From: Pseudomonadota bacterium
Lineage (GTDB): Bacteria > Pseudomonadota > Gammaproteobacteria > Burkholderiales > Rhodocyclaceae
Assembly (NCBI GenBank): GCA_018241685.1
Contig: JAFEDJ010000068.1
Span: 1 to 64,000 of the forward strand
Length of the DNA: 64,000 bases
Direction of reading: 5' to 3'
Below are positions 7,618 through 15,876 of this stretch, in pieces. The stretch's first letter is position 1. Every line of letters begins with the position of its first letter. Below the pieces are notes generated by a model, which saw only the letters and a program-made list of their open reading frames with translations, was not told the DNA's origin and did no database searches. A program made the position numbers and the translations under genes.

Positions 7618-9357
7618 TCAGGCTTTTTCTTTTACATAACGTCCGGGCGCAGCCTCAATCACCTTGTGCTTTGCGTTGCCCGGCTTGTTTCGCGCAGCTA
7701 CCAGACTGCCACTGCGCGGTTTGAGCCATTCTATCCAGTGCAGCCACCAGCTGCCCTTTTGTTCTGTGGCAGATTGCAACCATTCTTCGGGAACCGAGGC
7801 GGAGGAATCGCTGGTCCAGTAGCTGCGGCGGTTTTTGGAGGCCGGATTGATGGCGCCGGCGATATGGCCGCTGGCACCCAGAACGAAGGTGGTCTCGCCA
7901 CCGAGGATCTGACGGACCAGGTAGGCGCTGGTCCACGGCACGATGTGATCTTCGCGGGTGGCGAGCAGGTACGCCGGCAAATCGACCTTGCCGAGGTCCA
8001 CCTTGACGCCGAGCATCTCGAGCTTGCCGGGTACGCGCAGGTTGTTCTCGAGGTACATGTTGCGCAGGTACCAGGCGAGGAAGGGGCCGGCCAGGTTGGT
8101 GCTGTCGGAGTTCCAGTACAGCAGGTCGAACGCTTCCGGGGTCCTGCCTTTCAGGTAGTTGCCGACGACGTACTGCCAGATGAGATCGTTGGCACGCAGG
8201 CTGGAGAAGACCTGGGCCAGCTCCTGGCCGCGCAGCAGCCCGCCCTTGCCGATGGCGGCCTCGCGGGCGGCCACCGAGGCTTCGTCCACCAGACAGCCGA
8301 TTTCGCCGGCGTCGCTAAAGTCGAGCAAGGTGGTCATCAGCGTGAGGCTTTCGGCGGGGTCTTCACCCTTGGCGCGCAGCACGGCGAGTGCGGACGACAG
8401 GATGGTGCCGCCGACGCAGAAGCCGAGCACGTGGGGTTTTTGCACCTTGGTGACTTCACGGACAACCTGCAGTGCAGTGATGGGGCCTTTCTCCAGGTAG
8501 TCGTCCCAGCCGAAATGGGCCTCTTCGGCCTTGGCGTTCTTCCAGGAGACGAGGAAGACCGTGAAGCCCTGCTCGACGATGAAGCGCACCAGGGAGTTGG
8601 CCGGCTGCAAGTCCATGATGTAGAACTTGTTAATGCACGGCGGAACGATCAGCAGCGGCGTCTTGTGGACCTTGTCGGTCAGCGGCGCGTACTGGATGAG
8701 CTGGATCAGCTCGTTTTCATAGATGACGGAGCCCGGCGTGGTGGCCAGGTTATGGCCGATCTCGAAGGCCGAGTCATCGGTCATGGAGATGCGGCCCTTC
8801 TCCATGTCACCGATCAGGTTCTTGATGCCCTGGGTGATGCTCTCGCCCTTGGTATCGAGGGCCGTCTTGATGAATTCTGGGTTGGTCGCCGCGAAGTTGG
8901 ACGGGGACATGGCCTCGACGTACTGGCGGGTAAGGAACTGCATGCGCGCCTTGGCGCGACCGTCGGCGATGGGCAAAGCGTCGGCGAGCTTGCCGAGGTA
9001 GTCGGAATTGAGCAGATAGGCCTGACGGATGTAGTCGTAGACCGGACTGGAGGACCACTCGGGCGCGTTGAAGCGGCGGTCACCCGGCTGCGGCTGCACC
9101 ATCGGCTCGAGGGGCTCGCCCGGCTTGGCCTGGGCGATGCTCGCCCACAGGCGGGCGTGGGCTTCGGCCAAGGACTTCTGCAGCGCGGCGAGTTCCGCGG
9201 CTTCGGGCGGCGGGACTTGCTGGGCCGCGGCCGGCGCCACCTGCTGGAGCGCAGCGTTCTGCTTGCCGAGGAAATCGAGGAAACCTTCAGCCAGGGACTG
9301 GCCAAACTTGAACATGCCCTGCAGGGCCTCTGCGGACTGCTCCGGTGTTACAGACAT
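7618..9357 (-). CDS. phaC: class I poly(3-hydroxyalkanoate) synthase
   Basis: This 579-aa enzyme polymerises (R)-3-hydroxyacyl-CoA into PHA on granules. The N-terminal PhaC_N region is followed by an alpha/beta-hydrolase core. The lipase-like box GFCVGG carries the nucleophile Cys314, with catalytic Asp470 (ATRED) and His498 (GASGHIAG). Length and motif fit class I, with no PhaE/PhaR-subunit partner nearby. RBS AAAGGAGAG lies 5 nt before the ATG. It heads the phaC-phaB-phaB operon, with a structured 119-bp gap before phaB. Confidence 0.96.
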   Translation of the reverse strand: MSVTPEQSAEALQGMFKFGQSLAEGFLDFLGKQNAALQQVAPAAAQQVPPPEAAELAALQKSLAEAHARLWASIAQAKPGEPLEPMVQPQPGDRRFNAPEWSSSPVYDYIRQAYLLNSDYLGKLADALPIADGRAKARMQFLTRQYVEAMSPSNFAATNPEFIKTALDTKGESITQGIKNLIGDMEKGRISMTDDSAFEIGHNLATTPGSVIYENELIQLIQYAPLTDKVHKTPLLIVPPCINKFYIMDLQPANSLVRFIVEQGFTVFLVSWKNAKAEEAHFGWDDYLEKGPITALQVVREVTKVQKPHVLGFCVGGTILSSALAVLRAKGEDPAESLTLMTTLLDFSDAGEIGCLVDEASVAAREAAIGKGGLLRGQELAQVFSSLRANDLIWQYVVGNYLKGRTPEAFDLLYWNSDSTNLAGPFLAWYLRNMYLENNLRVPGKLEMLGVKVDLGKVDLPAYLLATREDHIVPWTSAYLVRQILGGETTFVLGASGHIAGAINPASKNRRSYWTSDSSASVPEEWLQSATEQKGSWWLHWIEWLKPRSGSLVAARNKPGNAKHKVIEAAPGRYVKEKA

Positions 9358-9481
9358 CCAGCTCTCCTTTGTTGTATCCGACCAGGAAAATCACAGCGCA
9401 GTTGTTGCCGGAGCGGGCAGACGCAGCCGGGCGGCACGCGTCTCGACCCCGGGCCCGTACGACGGCCTGTAGAATCCGGGT

Positions 9482-9709
9482 ATGTATATTGTCGCTATCG
9501 CTTGGATTTTCGTCGCCTTGATGGCCACCGTGACTGAAACCACGGTTGTCGGCGCCGTTCTTACGTTCTTGTTCTACGGGCTTGCGCCGCTCTCCCTGTT
9601 TGTGTGGATTTTTGGCACGTCGGCCCGCCGCCGTCGCCGTTTAGCCCAGCGCCCGCTCGGCGAGGGGGTGGGCGAAGACGATGGAGGCAATGCCGGCGGC
9701 AATCAATAA
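9482..9709 (+). CDS. small inner-membrane protein, conserved hypothetical
   Basis: This 75-aa protein has two predicted membrane segments (about residues 3-20 and 25-44), followed by an Arg-rich stretch (ARRRRRL) and a polar Gly/Asp-rich tail. The positive-inside rule would put the tail in the cytoplasm. Function is not recognised. I recall similar small proteins as conserved hypotheticals in betaproteobacteria, but this is from memory only. Its last 69 bp overlap the 3' end of the convergent ZIP transporter gene. The phaC gene reads away from it upstream. Confidence 0.6.
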   Translation: MYIVAIAWIFVALMATVTETTVVGAVLTFLFYGLAPLSLFVWIFGTSARRRRRLAQRPLGEGVGEDDGGNAGGNQ

Positions 9710-10429
9710 TACCTGCTGGATGGTGGCGCGCAATTCCGTACGCTTGTGCAAACCCGGAATGAGATCCGCCACGGCCACGTAGATCATACTCGCGGCCGCC
9801 AGGGCAAGGAACATGGGCACCAGCGCTTGTACTCGGGACAGCGCGAAGTAGGCCAGCAGGCCGCCGACCAGGGTTGCGACGCTGGAGAGCAGGTTGAAGG
9901 CCAGGGCTTTGGTGCGGCTGTAGCCGGAGTGCAGCAGGATCAGGAAATCACCGACTTCCTGCGGGATTTCGTGGGCGATGATGGCCAGCCCGGTGACGAT
10001 GCCGAGGGGCGTGCTTTCGACGAAGGCCGCCGCGATCAGGATGCCGTCCACGAAGTTGTGGAAGGTGTCGCCGACGAGGATCAACAGACCGCTGCGCCCG
10101 TGGTCGTGACCGCCACCGCCATGGTGGTGGTGTTCGTGGCCGTCGCAGCCTTCGTCGTGGCAGTGGCGCCACAGCACCAGTTTTTCCAGCACGAAGAAGA
10201 TCAGGATGCCGGCGAGCACGTTCATCGCAGCGCGCTCGGGGGTTTCCGCTGCTTCGATGGCGTGGGGCAGCACCTCCAGGAAGGAGGCGCCGAGCAAGGC
10301 GCCGATGGCGTAGCTGATCAGGATGGGAACCCAGTTGGGGCGCGCCGCAAAGGCGAACCCGGAGGCGACCAGCACGCTGAGCAGGCCGCCGGCGAAACTC
10401 ATGAAGATGATCCAGGCAAGGGGAGTCAT
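9641..10429 (-). CDS. ZIP family divalent metal transporter
   Basis: This 262-aa inner-membrane transporter is of the ZIP (ZupT-like) family and probably takes up zinc or another divalent metal. About eight membrane segments are visible. A cytoplasmic His-rich loop (HEHHHHGGGGHDHG, about residues 98-111) follows TM3. The family metal-binding motifs HNFVDG in TM4 and HEIPQE in TM5 are intact. Its 3' end overlaps the small membrane protein gene on the other strand by 69 bp. Confidence 0.88.
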   Translation of the reverse strand: MTPLAWIIFMSFAGGLLSVLVASGFAFAARPNWVPILISYAIGALLGASFLEVLPHAIEAAETPERAAMNVLAGILIFFVLEKLVLWRHCHDEGCDGHEHHHHGGGGHDHGRSGLLILVGDTFHNFVDGILIAAAFVESTPLGIVTGLAIIAHEIPQEVGDFLILLHSGYSRTKALAFNLLSSVATLVGGLLAYFALSRVQALVPMFLALAAASMIYVAVADLIPGLHKRTELRATIQQVLLIAAGIASIVFAHPLAERALG

Positions 10430-10491
10430 GGCTCTACAGCTTTCAGGGGGCCGGGCAGTATAGCTTTAGTCTTCGTCTCGACTGCCAGGAC

Positions 10492-11229
10492 TTAGGCCAG
10501 CCAGATCAGGCTGGCCATACGGCCGGTCCGGCGATCGCGCCGGTAGGAGAAGAAGCGTTCTTTTTCGGTGACGGTGCAGGCGTCACCGCCATGAACGGCG
10601 TGAGCGCCCAACCGGGCCAGGCGCTGGCGGGCCAGCAGATAGATATCGGCGAACCACTTCCCCGGCTGGACGCCGGCGCGGAAGGCCGCATCGGCGGCGG
10701 GATCGACAGCCAGGAAAGCGGCACGAACCTCTTCACCGACTTCGAAGGCTTGCGGGCCGATGGCCGGACCGAGCCAGGCCAGCACCTCGGACGGTGGCAC
10801 GGCCATCTTGTCCACGGTAGCTTCGATGACCCCATCGACCAGGCCTCTCCAGCCCGCATGGGCCGCAGCGACGACAGTGCCGGCACGATCGCACAGCAGC
10901 ACCGGCAAGCAGTCGGCGGTCATCACTGCGCAGACCCTTCCCGCGACGCGGCTCACCGCCGCATCCGCTTCAGGCACTGCCTCGTGCAGCACTGCCGCGT
11001 CGACAACATTGATGCCATGCACCTGGTTGAGCCAGCAGGGTTCGTCCGGCAGTTCGGCACGCAGCACCGCCCGGTTGGCAGCCACCAGGGCCGGCTCATC
11101 CCCGACGTGGAGCCCCAGATTGAGGGAGTCGTATGGCGCCGGGCTATTACCCCCGAAGCGGGTAGTGGACAAGGTCCGCACGTTGGCCGGCGCCGGCCAG
11201 TCGGGATGGATCCAGGAGGCTGCGCTCAT
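10492..11229 (-). CDS. pgeF: peptidoglycan editing factor / multicopper polyphenol oxidase-like (YfiH family)
   Basis: This 245-aa YfiH/PgeF protein removes mis-incorporated L-Ser from cell-wall precursors in E. coli, and homologues have laccase-like or purine nucleoside phosphorylase activity. Family motifs seen are SLNLGLHVGD, NQVHG, TADCLPVLL (Cys ligand), AHAGWRG (His ligand) and LGPAIGP. The ATG at 11229 overlaps the rluD stop as ATGA, showing translational coupling. In-frame codons upstream of it are an antisense-like extension through rluD and are not used. Confidence 0.92.
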   Translation of the reverse strand: MSAASWIHPDWPAPANVRTLSTTRFGGNSPAPYDSLNLGLHVGDEPALVAANRAVLRAELPDEPCWLNQVHGINVVDAAVLHEAVPEADAAVSRVAGRVCAVMTADCLPVLLCDRAGTVVAAAHAGWRGLVDGVIEATVDKMAVPPSEVLAWLGPAIGPQAFEVGEEVRAAFLAVDPAADAAFRAGVQPGKWFADIYLLARQRLARLGAHAVHGGDACTVTEKERFFSYRRDRRTGRMASLIWLA

Positions 11230-12215
11230 GGTTTGGGGCTCTCGCGCAGAATGGCCAGCAGGCTCTCGATGTCGGCGGCCAGCGGCACGTCCCAGCGGCC
11301 GGCTTCGCCGCTGCGCGGATGGATGAGGCCGAGCTGCCAGGCATGCAGCGCCTGGCGCGGAAAGGCGTCGAGGCGTGGGTCGGCGCTGCGGGCCTTGCCG
11401 TAGGTCGTGTCGCCCACCAGCGGGTGGCCGATGTGGGCCATGTGTACGCGGATCTGGTGAGTGCGGCCGGTTTCCAGCTGACACTCGACGAGGCTCGCAC
11501 GGGCGAAGCGCTCGACGACACGATAGTGCGTCACCGCTTCGCGGCCGCCAGGCACGACAGCCATCTTGGTGCGCTGGACCGGGTGGCGCCCGATGGGTGC
11601 GTTGACCACCCCACTCGGCGACGGCTCGCCATGCACCAGCGCGTAGTAGTGACGCTTGACGGAGCGCGCCTGCAACTGGCGCACCAGGTCGGTCTGGGCT
11701 TCGAGGGTCTTGGCGACGACCAGCAGGCCGCTGGTGTCCTTGTCCAGACGATGCACGATACCGGCCCGCGGCAGCTCGCGGAAAGAGGGGTTGTGGAACA
11801 GCAGCGCGTTGAGCAGCGTGCCGGACCAGTTGCCGCTGCCCGGATGGACGACCAGCCCGACCGGTTTGTTGATGACGGCGATGGTGTCGTCCTCGAAGAC
11901 CACGTCCAGCGGGATGTCCTCGGCCTGTTCGGCGAGCATCGCCTCCGAGGGTTCCGGGCTGACGACGAGGGTCTCGCCGCCCCACACCTTGGACTTGGCG
12001 TCCGGCGAGGCACCATTTACGAGGATCCGCCCGGACTTCAACCAGGACTGCAGGCGACTGCGGGAATGTTCAGGAAAAAGGCGCGCGAGGGCTTGGTCTA
12101 CCCGGAGACCAGCACATTCGTCAGGAATCGACTCGCGTCGCGGCGAAGGGGAAGAAGAGGCTGGGCTATAATCGAGCCAGTCTTCTTCCAATGAGTTTTC
12201 AATGGCGCATTTCAC
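11226..12215 (-). CDS. rluD: 23S rRNA pseudouridine(1911/1915/1917) synthase
   Basis: This pseudouridine synthase acts on helix 69 of 23S rRNA. It has an N-terminal S4 RNA-binding domain (about residues 38-85) and a catalytic motif with the nucleophilic Asp in HRLDKDTSG. C-terminal motifs THQIRVHMAHIGHPLVGD and LHAW are also seen. The start is uncertain: GTG at 12215 (329 aa) or TTG at 12191, since no ATG fits before the S4 domain. Either start puts the divergent bamD promoter inside or against this gene. It is followed by the translationally coupled pgeF. Confidence 0.93.
   Translation of the reverse strand: MKCAIENSLEEDWLDYSPASSSPSPRRESIPDECAGLRVDQALARLFPEHSRSRLQSWLKSGRILVNGASPDAKSKVWGGETLVVSPEPSEAMLAEQAEDIPLDVVFEDDTIAVINKPVGLVVHPGSGNWSGTLLNALLFHNPSFRELPRAGIVHRLDKDTSGLLVVAKTLEAQTDLVRQLQARSVKRHYYALVHGEPSPSGVVNAPIGRHPVQRTKMAVVPGGREAVTHYRVVERFARASLVECQLETGRTHQIRVHMAHIGHPLVGDTTYGKARSADPRLDAFPRQALHAWQLGLIHPRSGEAGRWDVPLAADIESLLAILRESPKP
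12167..12172 (+). promoter_or_regulatory. -10 box for bamD within the rluD coding start
   Basis: A perfect TATAAT lies 30 bp upstream of the bamD ATG, giving a predicted start near 12179. No convincing -35 is seen. The box lies inside the first codons of the divergently read rluD. Confidence 0.45.
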
Positions 12216-13005
12216 CCTGCGTAGTTTAACGCTTACCGGCTTCCTGCTGCTTGCCGGCTGCAGCAGCCTCCCCGATCAGGTGGACGAAACCGTCGGCTGG
12301 AACGCCCAGAAGCTGTATTCAGAAGCCAAGGAGTCCATGTCGGATGGCGCCTGGGATCGCGCCATCAAGATGTTCGAGAAGCTTGAGTCGCGCTACCCCT
12401 ATGGCCGTTACGCGCAACAGGCCCAGCTCGAGGTGGCCTACGCCTACTACAAGTCGAACGAGCCGGCTTCAGCCATCGCCGCCTGCGACCGCTTCATCAA
12501 GCTGCACCCCAACCACCCGAACGTGGATTACGCCTACTACCTGAAGGGGCTGGCGAACTTCAACGAAGACCTGGGGTTGCTCGGCGCACTGGCCAAACAG
12601 GATTTGTCGGAGCGCGACCCGAAGGCGACCCGCGAGTCCTTCGACACGTTCAAGGAACTGGCTCAGCGCTTCCCGGACAGCAAATACACGCCGGATGCCA
12701 TGCTGCGCATGCGTTACCTGGTAAATGCCCTGGCGTCCTACGAAGTGCACGTGTCCCGCTATTACTACAACCGCGGCGCCTATGTGGCAGCGGCCAACCG
12801 GGCCCAGGGCGTGCTCAAGGACTTCCCCCAGTCGCCGGCCATGGAAGAAGCCTTGTTCCTGATGGTCAAGAGCTACGACGCGCTGCAGATGAACGACCTG
12901 CGCGACGACGCCGATCGCGTGCTGCACAAGAACTTCCCGAAGAGCCGCTACTTCACAGCCAACGGCGCGACGTCCAGCAACGTTCCGTGGTGGAAGATGT
13001 GGTGA
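12202..13005 (+). CDS. bamD: outer membrane protein assembly factor BamD (lipoprotein)
   Basis: This 267-aa outer-membrane lipoprotein is the essential partner of BamA in folding beta-barrel proteins (ComL in Neisseria). The signal peptide ends in lipobox LLAGC with Cys20 as the lipidated residue. Five TPR-like helical pairs follow (YSEAKESMSDGAWDRAIKMFEKLESRYPYGRYA is the first repeat region, starting near residue 39). The tail ends in WWKMW. It is divergent from rluD, an arrangement I know from other betaproteobacteria and Neisseria. Confidence 0.95.
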   Translation: MAHFTLRSLTLTGFLLLAGCSSLPDQVDETVGWNAQKLYSEAKESMSDGAWDRAIKMFEKLESRYPYGRYAQQAQLEVAYAYYKSNEPASAIAACDRFIKLHPNHPNVDYAYYLKGLANFNEDLGLLGALAKQDLSERDPKATRESFDTFKELAQRFPDSKYTPDAMLRMRYLVNALASYEVHVSRYYYNRGAYVAAANRAQGVLKDFPQSPAMEEALFLMVKSYDALQMNDLRDDADRVLHKNFPKSRYFTANGATSSNVPWWKMW

Positions 13006-13026
13006 GCGCTGGCACGGCAAATCTCC

Positions 13027-13545
13027 ATGGATGAAGCGGTCCGCCTCGCGCTCGCCAAATGGCCGAACGTGCCCTCGTGCACGGGCTGGCTGCGCCTGAG
13101 CCGGCGCGGGGAATGGTGGGTGCCCGAAGGGCCGATCCGCCATGCCGGGCTGCGCGGCTTCATCGGCCGCAACTATTTGTCGACGCCGGACGGCCGCTGG
13201 TATTTCCAGAACGGTCCGCAGCAGGTCTTCGTTGATCTCGACTACACGCCAACGATCCTGCGCCTTGCTGCCCCCGACCGGCTGGAAACCCATACCGGCC
13301 TGCCCGTGGCGGGGCTCGACAGCGCCTGGCTGGACGAGCATGGGAATCTGTTGCTGGGCAGCGAGCACGGCATTGCATTGCTCGACGACCGTGACCTGGC
13401 TGCGATGCTGGACCACCTCGACGGTGACCTAGAGGCGGACGACAGCGCCATCACGCTGAACTGGGACGGACAGCACCTGGCCGTCGGGCGTATCCGGCAG
13501 GCGGAGGTTTCAGCGCGTTTCGGCTTCATCGACAAACCGGCCTGA
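13027..13545 (+). CDS. conserved hypothetical protein (DUF2946-like, name uncertain)
   Basis: This 172-aa protein is probably cytosolic, with no signal peptide or membrane segment. It is rich in Trp and aromatic residues in the N-terminal half (WLRLSRRGEWW, GRWYFQNGPQQVF) and ends in GFIDKP. I recall it as a betaproteobacterial domain of unknown function, but I am not sure of the DUF number. It starts 21 bp after bamD on the same strand, so it is probably cotranscribed. A bidirectional terminator follows at 13568-13592. Confidence 0.75.
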   Translation: MDEAVRLALAKWPNVPSCTGWLRLSRRGEWWVPEGPIRHAGLRGFIGRNYLSTPDGRWYFQNGPQQVFVDLDYTPTILRLAAPDRLETHTGLPVAGLDSAWLDEHGNLLLGSEHGIALLDDRDLAAMLDHLDGDLEADDSAITLNWDGQHLAVGRIRQAEVSARFGFIDKPA

Positions 13546-13567
13546 CCCGGCCGGCTGCCGATACAGC

Positions 13568-13592
13568 AAGGGCCGGCATGCAGCCGGCCCTT
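13568..13592. terminator. bidirectional hairpin between convergent genes
   Basis: The perfect 10-bp stem AAGGGCCGGC/GCCGGCCCTT has a 5-nt loop and lies between the hypothetical gene (plus) and manC (minus). The T tracts are short on both sides. Confidence 0.7.
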
Positions 13593-13613
13593 CCCTCTTC
13601 CCTGGCCTGCCGC

Positions 13614-15053
13614 TCAGCCGCGGCCGTACTTGTCTTCGAAACGGACGATATCGTCTTCACCCAGGTAGGCGCCGGACTGCACCTCGATGATCTCGAGGGG
13701 CAGCTTGCCCGGGTTGGCCAGACGATGCACATGCCCCAACGGGATGTAGGTGGACTCGTTCTCGCCAAGCAGGAAGACCTTGTCGCCGTTGGTGACTTCG
13801 GCGGTGCCCTTCACGACGATCCAGTGCTCCGCCCGGTGGTGGTGCATCTGCAGGCTTAGCCGCGCGCCGGGATTGACGACGATGCGCTTGACCTGGAAGC
13901 GCGGACCGGCGTCGATGGAGTCGTACCAGCCCCAAGGGCGATGGATCTTGCGGTGGGCCGAAGCCTGGCTGCGCTGGCCCGCCTTGAGAGTGGCGACGAT
14001 CTGCTTGACGTGCTGGGTCTTGTCCTTGCGTGCAACCAGCACCGCATCGGGCGTTTCGACAACGACGGTGTCATCCAGGCCGACGCAGGCGACCATGCGG
14101 TCCTGGGCGTACACCAGCGTGTTGCGGCTGTCCTCGAACAGCACATCGCCACGGGCCACGTTGCCGGCTTCGTCCTTGTCGGCGATCTGCCACAGGGCAT
14201 CCCAGGCGCCGACATCCGACCAGCCGGAAGACATGGGCACGACGCTACCGGAAACACCGAGATCGGCAGCCCCGACCAGCTTTTCCATGACGGCATAGTC
14301 GATGGAGTCGGACGGGCAGGCCTTGAAGGCCTCCTTGCCGACCCGCACGAAATCAGCGTCGCGGGAGCCCGTATTCCAGGCTTCAACGCAGGCGGCGTAC
14401 ATTGCGGGCTGCAGTTGCGCAATGGCCTTCAGCCAGACACGGGCCCGGACCATGAACAGGCCGCTGTTCCACAGGTATTCGCCGCTGTCCAGGTAGCGCT
14501 GGGCGGTGGCTGCGTCGGGTTTCTCGACGAAGGCGGCAATGGCCTTGCTGCCGTCCGCACGGTCGGCGCCGAAACGGATGTAGCCATAGCCGGTTTCGGC
14601 TCGGTCGGGAACGATACCGAAGGTCACGATCGAGCCGTCCAGGGCAGCCGGGATACCTGTATCAATCGCTGCCTGGAAACCATCGAGGTCACGGATCACG
14701 TGGTCGGCCGGCATCACCAGCAGCACCGGATCGGCCTCTTGCACCGCCAGGGCAGCCAGCGTGAGGGCCGGCGCGGTATTGCGCCCGAAGGGCTCGAGGA
14801 CGATGTTGCCGCTGCTCTTGCCACTGGAGCGCAACTGCTCTGCAGTCACGAAGCGGTATTCCTCGTTGCACACCACCACCGGCTCGGCGGCCACCGCCAG
14901 GCGCCCACGGAAACCGTTCAGCCGCCCGGCCGTGGCCTGCAGCATGGTTTCGTTGCCGACCAGCGCCAGCAGCTGCTTGGGGTATTGCTCGCGGGACAGG
15001 GGCCACAGGCGGGTGCCGGAGCCCCCAGAGAGGATGACGGGTTGAAGTTCCAT
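13614..15053 (-). CDS. manC: mannose-1-phosphate guanylyltransferase / mannose-6-phosphate isomerase
   Basis: This 479-aa bifunctional enzyme makes GDP-mannose for polysaccharides. The nucleotidyltransferase domain (about residues 1-290) starts with the pyrophosphorylase signature LSGGSGTRLWPLSREQYPKQ and holds FVEKPD. The C-terminal cupin isomerase domain (about 340-479) has RPWGWY, QMHHHRAEHW with metal-binding His residues, and HRLANPG. It stands alone here, facing away from engB, with no other polysaccharide genes in reach. It could serve exopolysaccharide, which would fit the PEP-CTERM protein, but this link is inference. Confidence 0.93.
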   Translation of the reverse strand: MELQPVILSGGSGTRLWPLSREQYPKQLLALVGNETMLQATAGRLNGFRGRLAVAAEPVVVCNEEYRFVTAEQLRSSGKSSGNIVLEPFGRNTAPALTLAALAVQEADPVLLVMPADHVIRDLDGFQAAIDTGIPAALDGSIVTFGIVPDRAETGYGYIRFGADRADGSKAIAAFVEKPDAATAQRYLDSGEYLWNSGLFMVRARVWLKAIAQLQPAMYAACVEAWNTGSRDADFVRVGKEAFKACPSDSIDYAVMEKLVGAADLGVSGSVVPMSSGWSDVGAWDALWQIADKDEAGNVARGDVLFEDSRNTLVYAQDRMVACVGLDDTVVVETPDAVLVARKDKTQHVKQIVATLKAGQRSQASAHRKIHRPWGWYDSIDAGPRFQVKRIVVNPGARLSLQMHHHRAEHWIVVKGTAEVTNGDKVFLLGENESTYIPLGHVHRLANPGKLPLEIIEVQSGAYLGEDDIVRFEDKYGRG

Positions 15054-15146
15054 GGCTAGATAAGGACTTTCACAAAATTGAAGCGCTGCACAATGCCATA
15101 CGTTTTAACACAAAGTTGCCAATAAAACTTCTCCGTCATTCAGCAT

Positions 15147-15764
15147 TCACATATCCGGCATGTCCTCCGCCATGCCGGCAAGCCAGCCGCCGACCACCTT
15201 CTCAACATCCTCGACGCCGCTCTTTTTGAGGCTGGAGAAGAGTTGCACCGTCACGTGCTCACCCAGTGGTGCGAGTTCCTTGCGGACCGCGGCGAGGGTG
15301 GCGGCGGCTTCGCTGCGGGTGAGCTTGTCGCTCTTGGTCAGCAGCACGTGGATCGGCCGCCCGCTCGGCGCAAACCAGCCGATCATCGTGCGGTCGAGTT
15401 CCTTGAGGGGGTGGCGGGAGTCCATGATCAGGACCAGACCGACCAGATTGGGGCGGCGGGTCAGGTAATCCTCGAGCAGATGCTGCCACTGGCGGCGTAC
15501 GGCTTCGGGCACTTCGGCATAGCCATAGCCGGGAAGGTCCACCAGCACGGCGCCGTTCTGCAAACGGAAGAAGTTGATCAGCTGGGTGCGCCCCGGCGTT
15601 TTGGACACGAAAGCCAGCCGGGTATGGTTGGCGAGGGTATTGATGGCGCTCGATTTACCGGCATTGGAACGCCCGGCAAAGGCGATTTCGGGACCACGAG
15701 GCGCCGGCAGGCCACTGGCCTTGGCAATGGAAATTTCGAACTGGGCGTTACGGAAGAGAGGCAT
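15147..15764 (-). CDS. engB: ribosome biogenesis GTPase YsxC/EngB
   Basis: This 205-aa TRAFAC GTPase is needed for large-subunit ribosome assembly. It has Walker A GRSNAGKSS (G1), a TPGRTQ G2 region, DLPGYGYAEVP (G3), and LTKSDKL (G4). Length and motif order match EngB. It sits alone on the minus strand, divergent from cytochrome c4. This neighbourhood (engB beside a cytochrome c4 and ResB/CcsA) is known in betaproteobacteria. Confidence 0.95.
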   Translation of the reverse strand: MPLFRNAQFEISIAKASGLPAPRGPEIAFAGRSNAGKSSAINTLANHTRLAFVSKTPGRTQLINFFRLQNGAVLVDLPGYGYAEVPEAVRRQWQHLLEDYLTRRPNLVGLVLIMDSRHPLKELDRTMIGWFAPSGRPIHVLLTKSDKLTRSEAAATLAAVRKELAPLGEHVTVQLFSSLKKSGVEDVEKVVGGWLAGMAEDMPDM

Positions 15765-15781
15765 GGGGAATGGCGTGGAGC

Positions 15782-15838
15782 TTGCGCGCTAGAGCTTTAT
15801 TGCATCGCGCAAATGACTGGAATTGCTATAGAATAGCA
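15782..15838. promoter_or_regulatory. two inverted repeats in the engB/cytochrome c4 divergent region
   Basis: TTGCGCG (15782-15788) and CGCGCAA (15806-15812) form a perfect 7-bp inverted repeat. Just beside it, TGCTAT-AGA-ATAGCA (15824-15838) is a perfect 6-bp inverted repeat overlapping a TATAGAAT sequence that could be the cytochrome -10 region. They may be operators, but no regulator is assigned. Confidence 0.35.
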
Positions 15839-15876
15839 GGTTTGAGACTTCCACATTCTTGGCTTCCGAGGACATC

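Noticed and set aside
7579..9537. 652-aa open frame opposite phaC
   Set aside because: Antisense shadow of phaC with no recognisable domain.
10492..11985. 497-aa frame joining pgeF to an upstream stretch
   Set aside because: The upstream half is an out-of-frame reading of rluD. pgeF starts at 11229 with an ATGA overlap.
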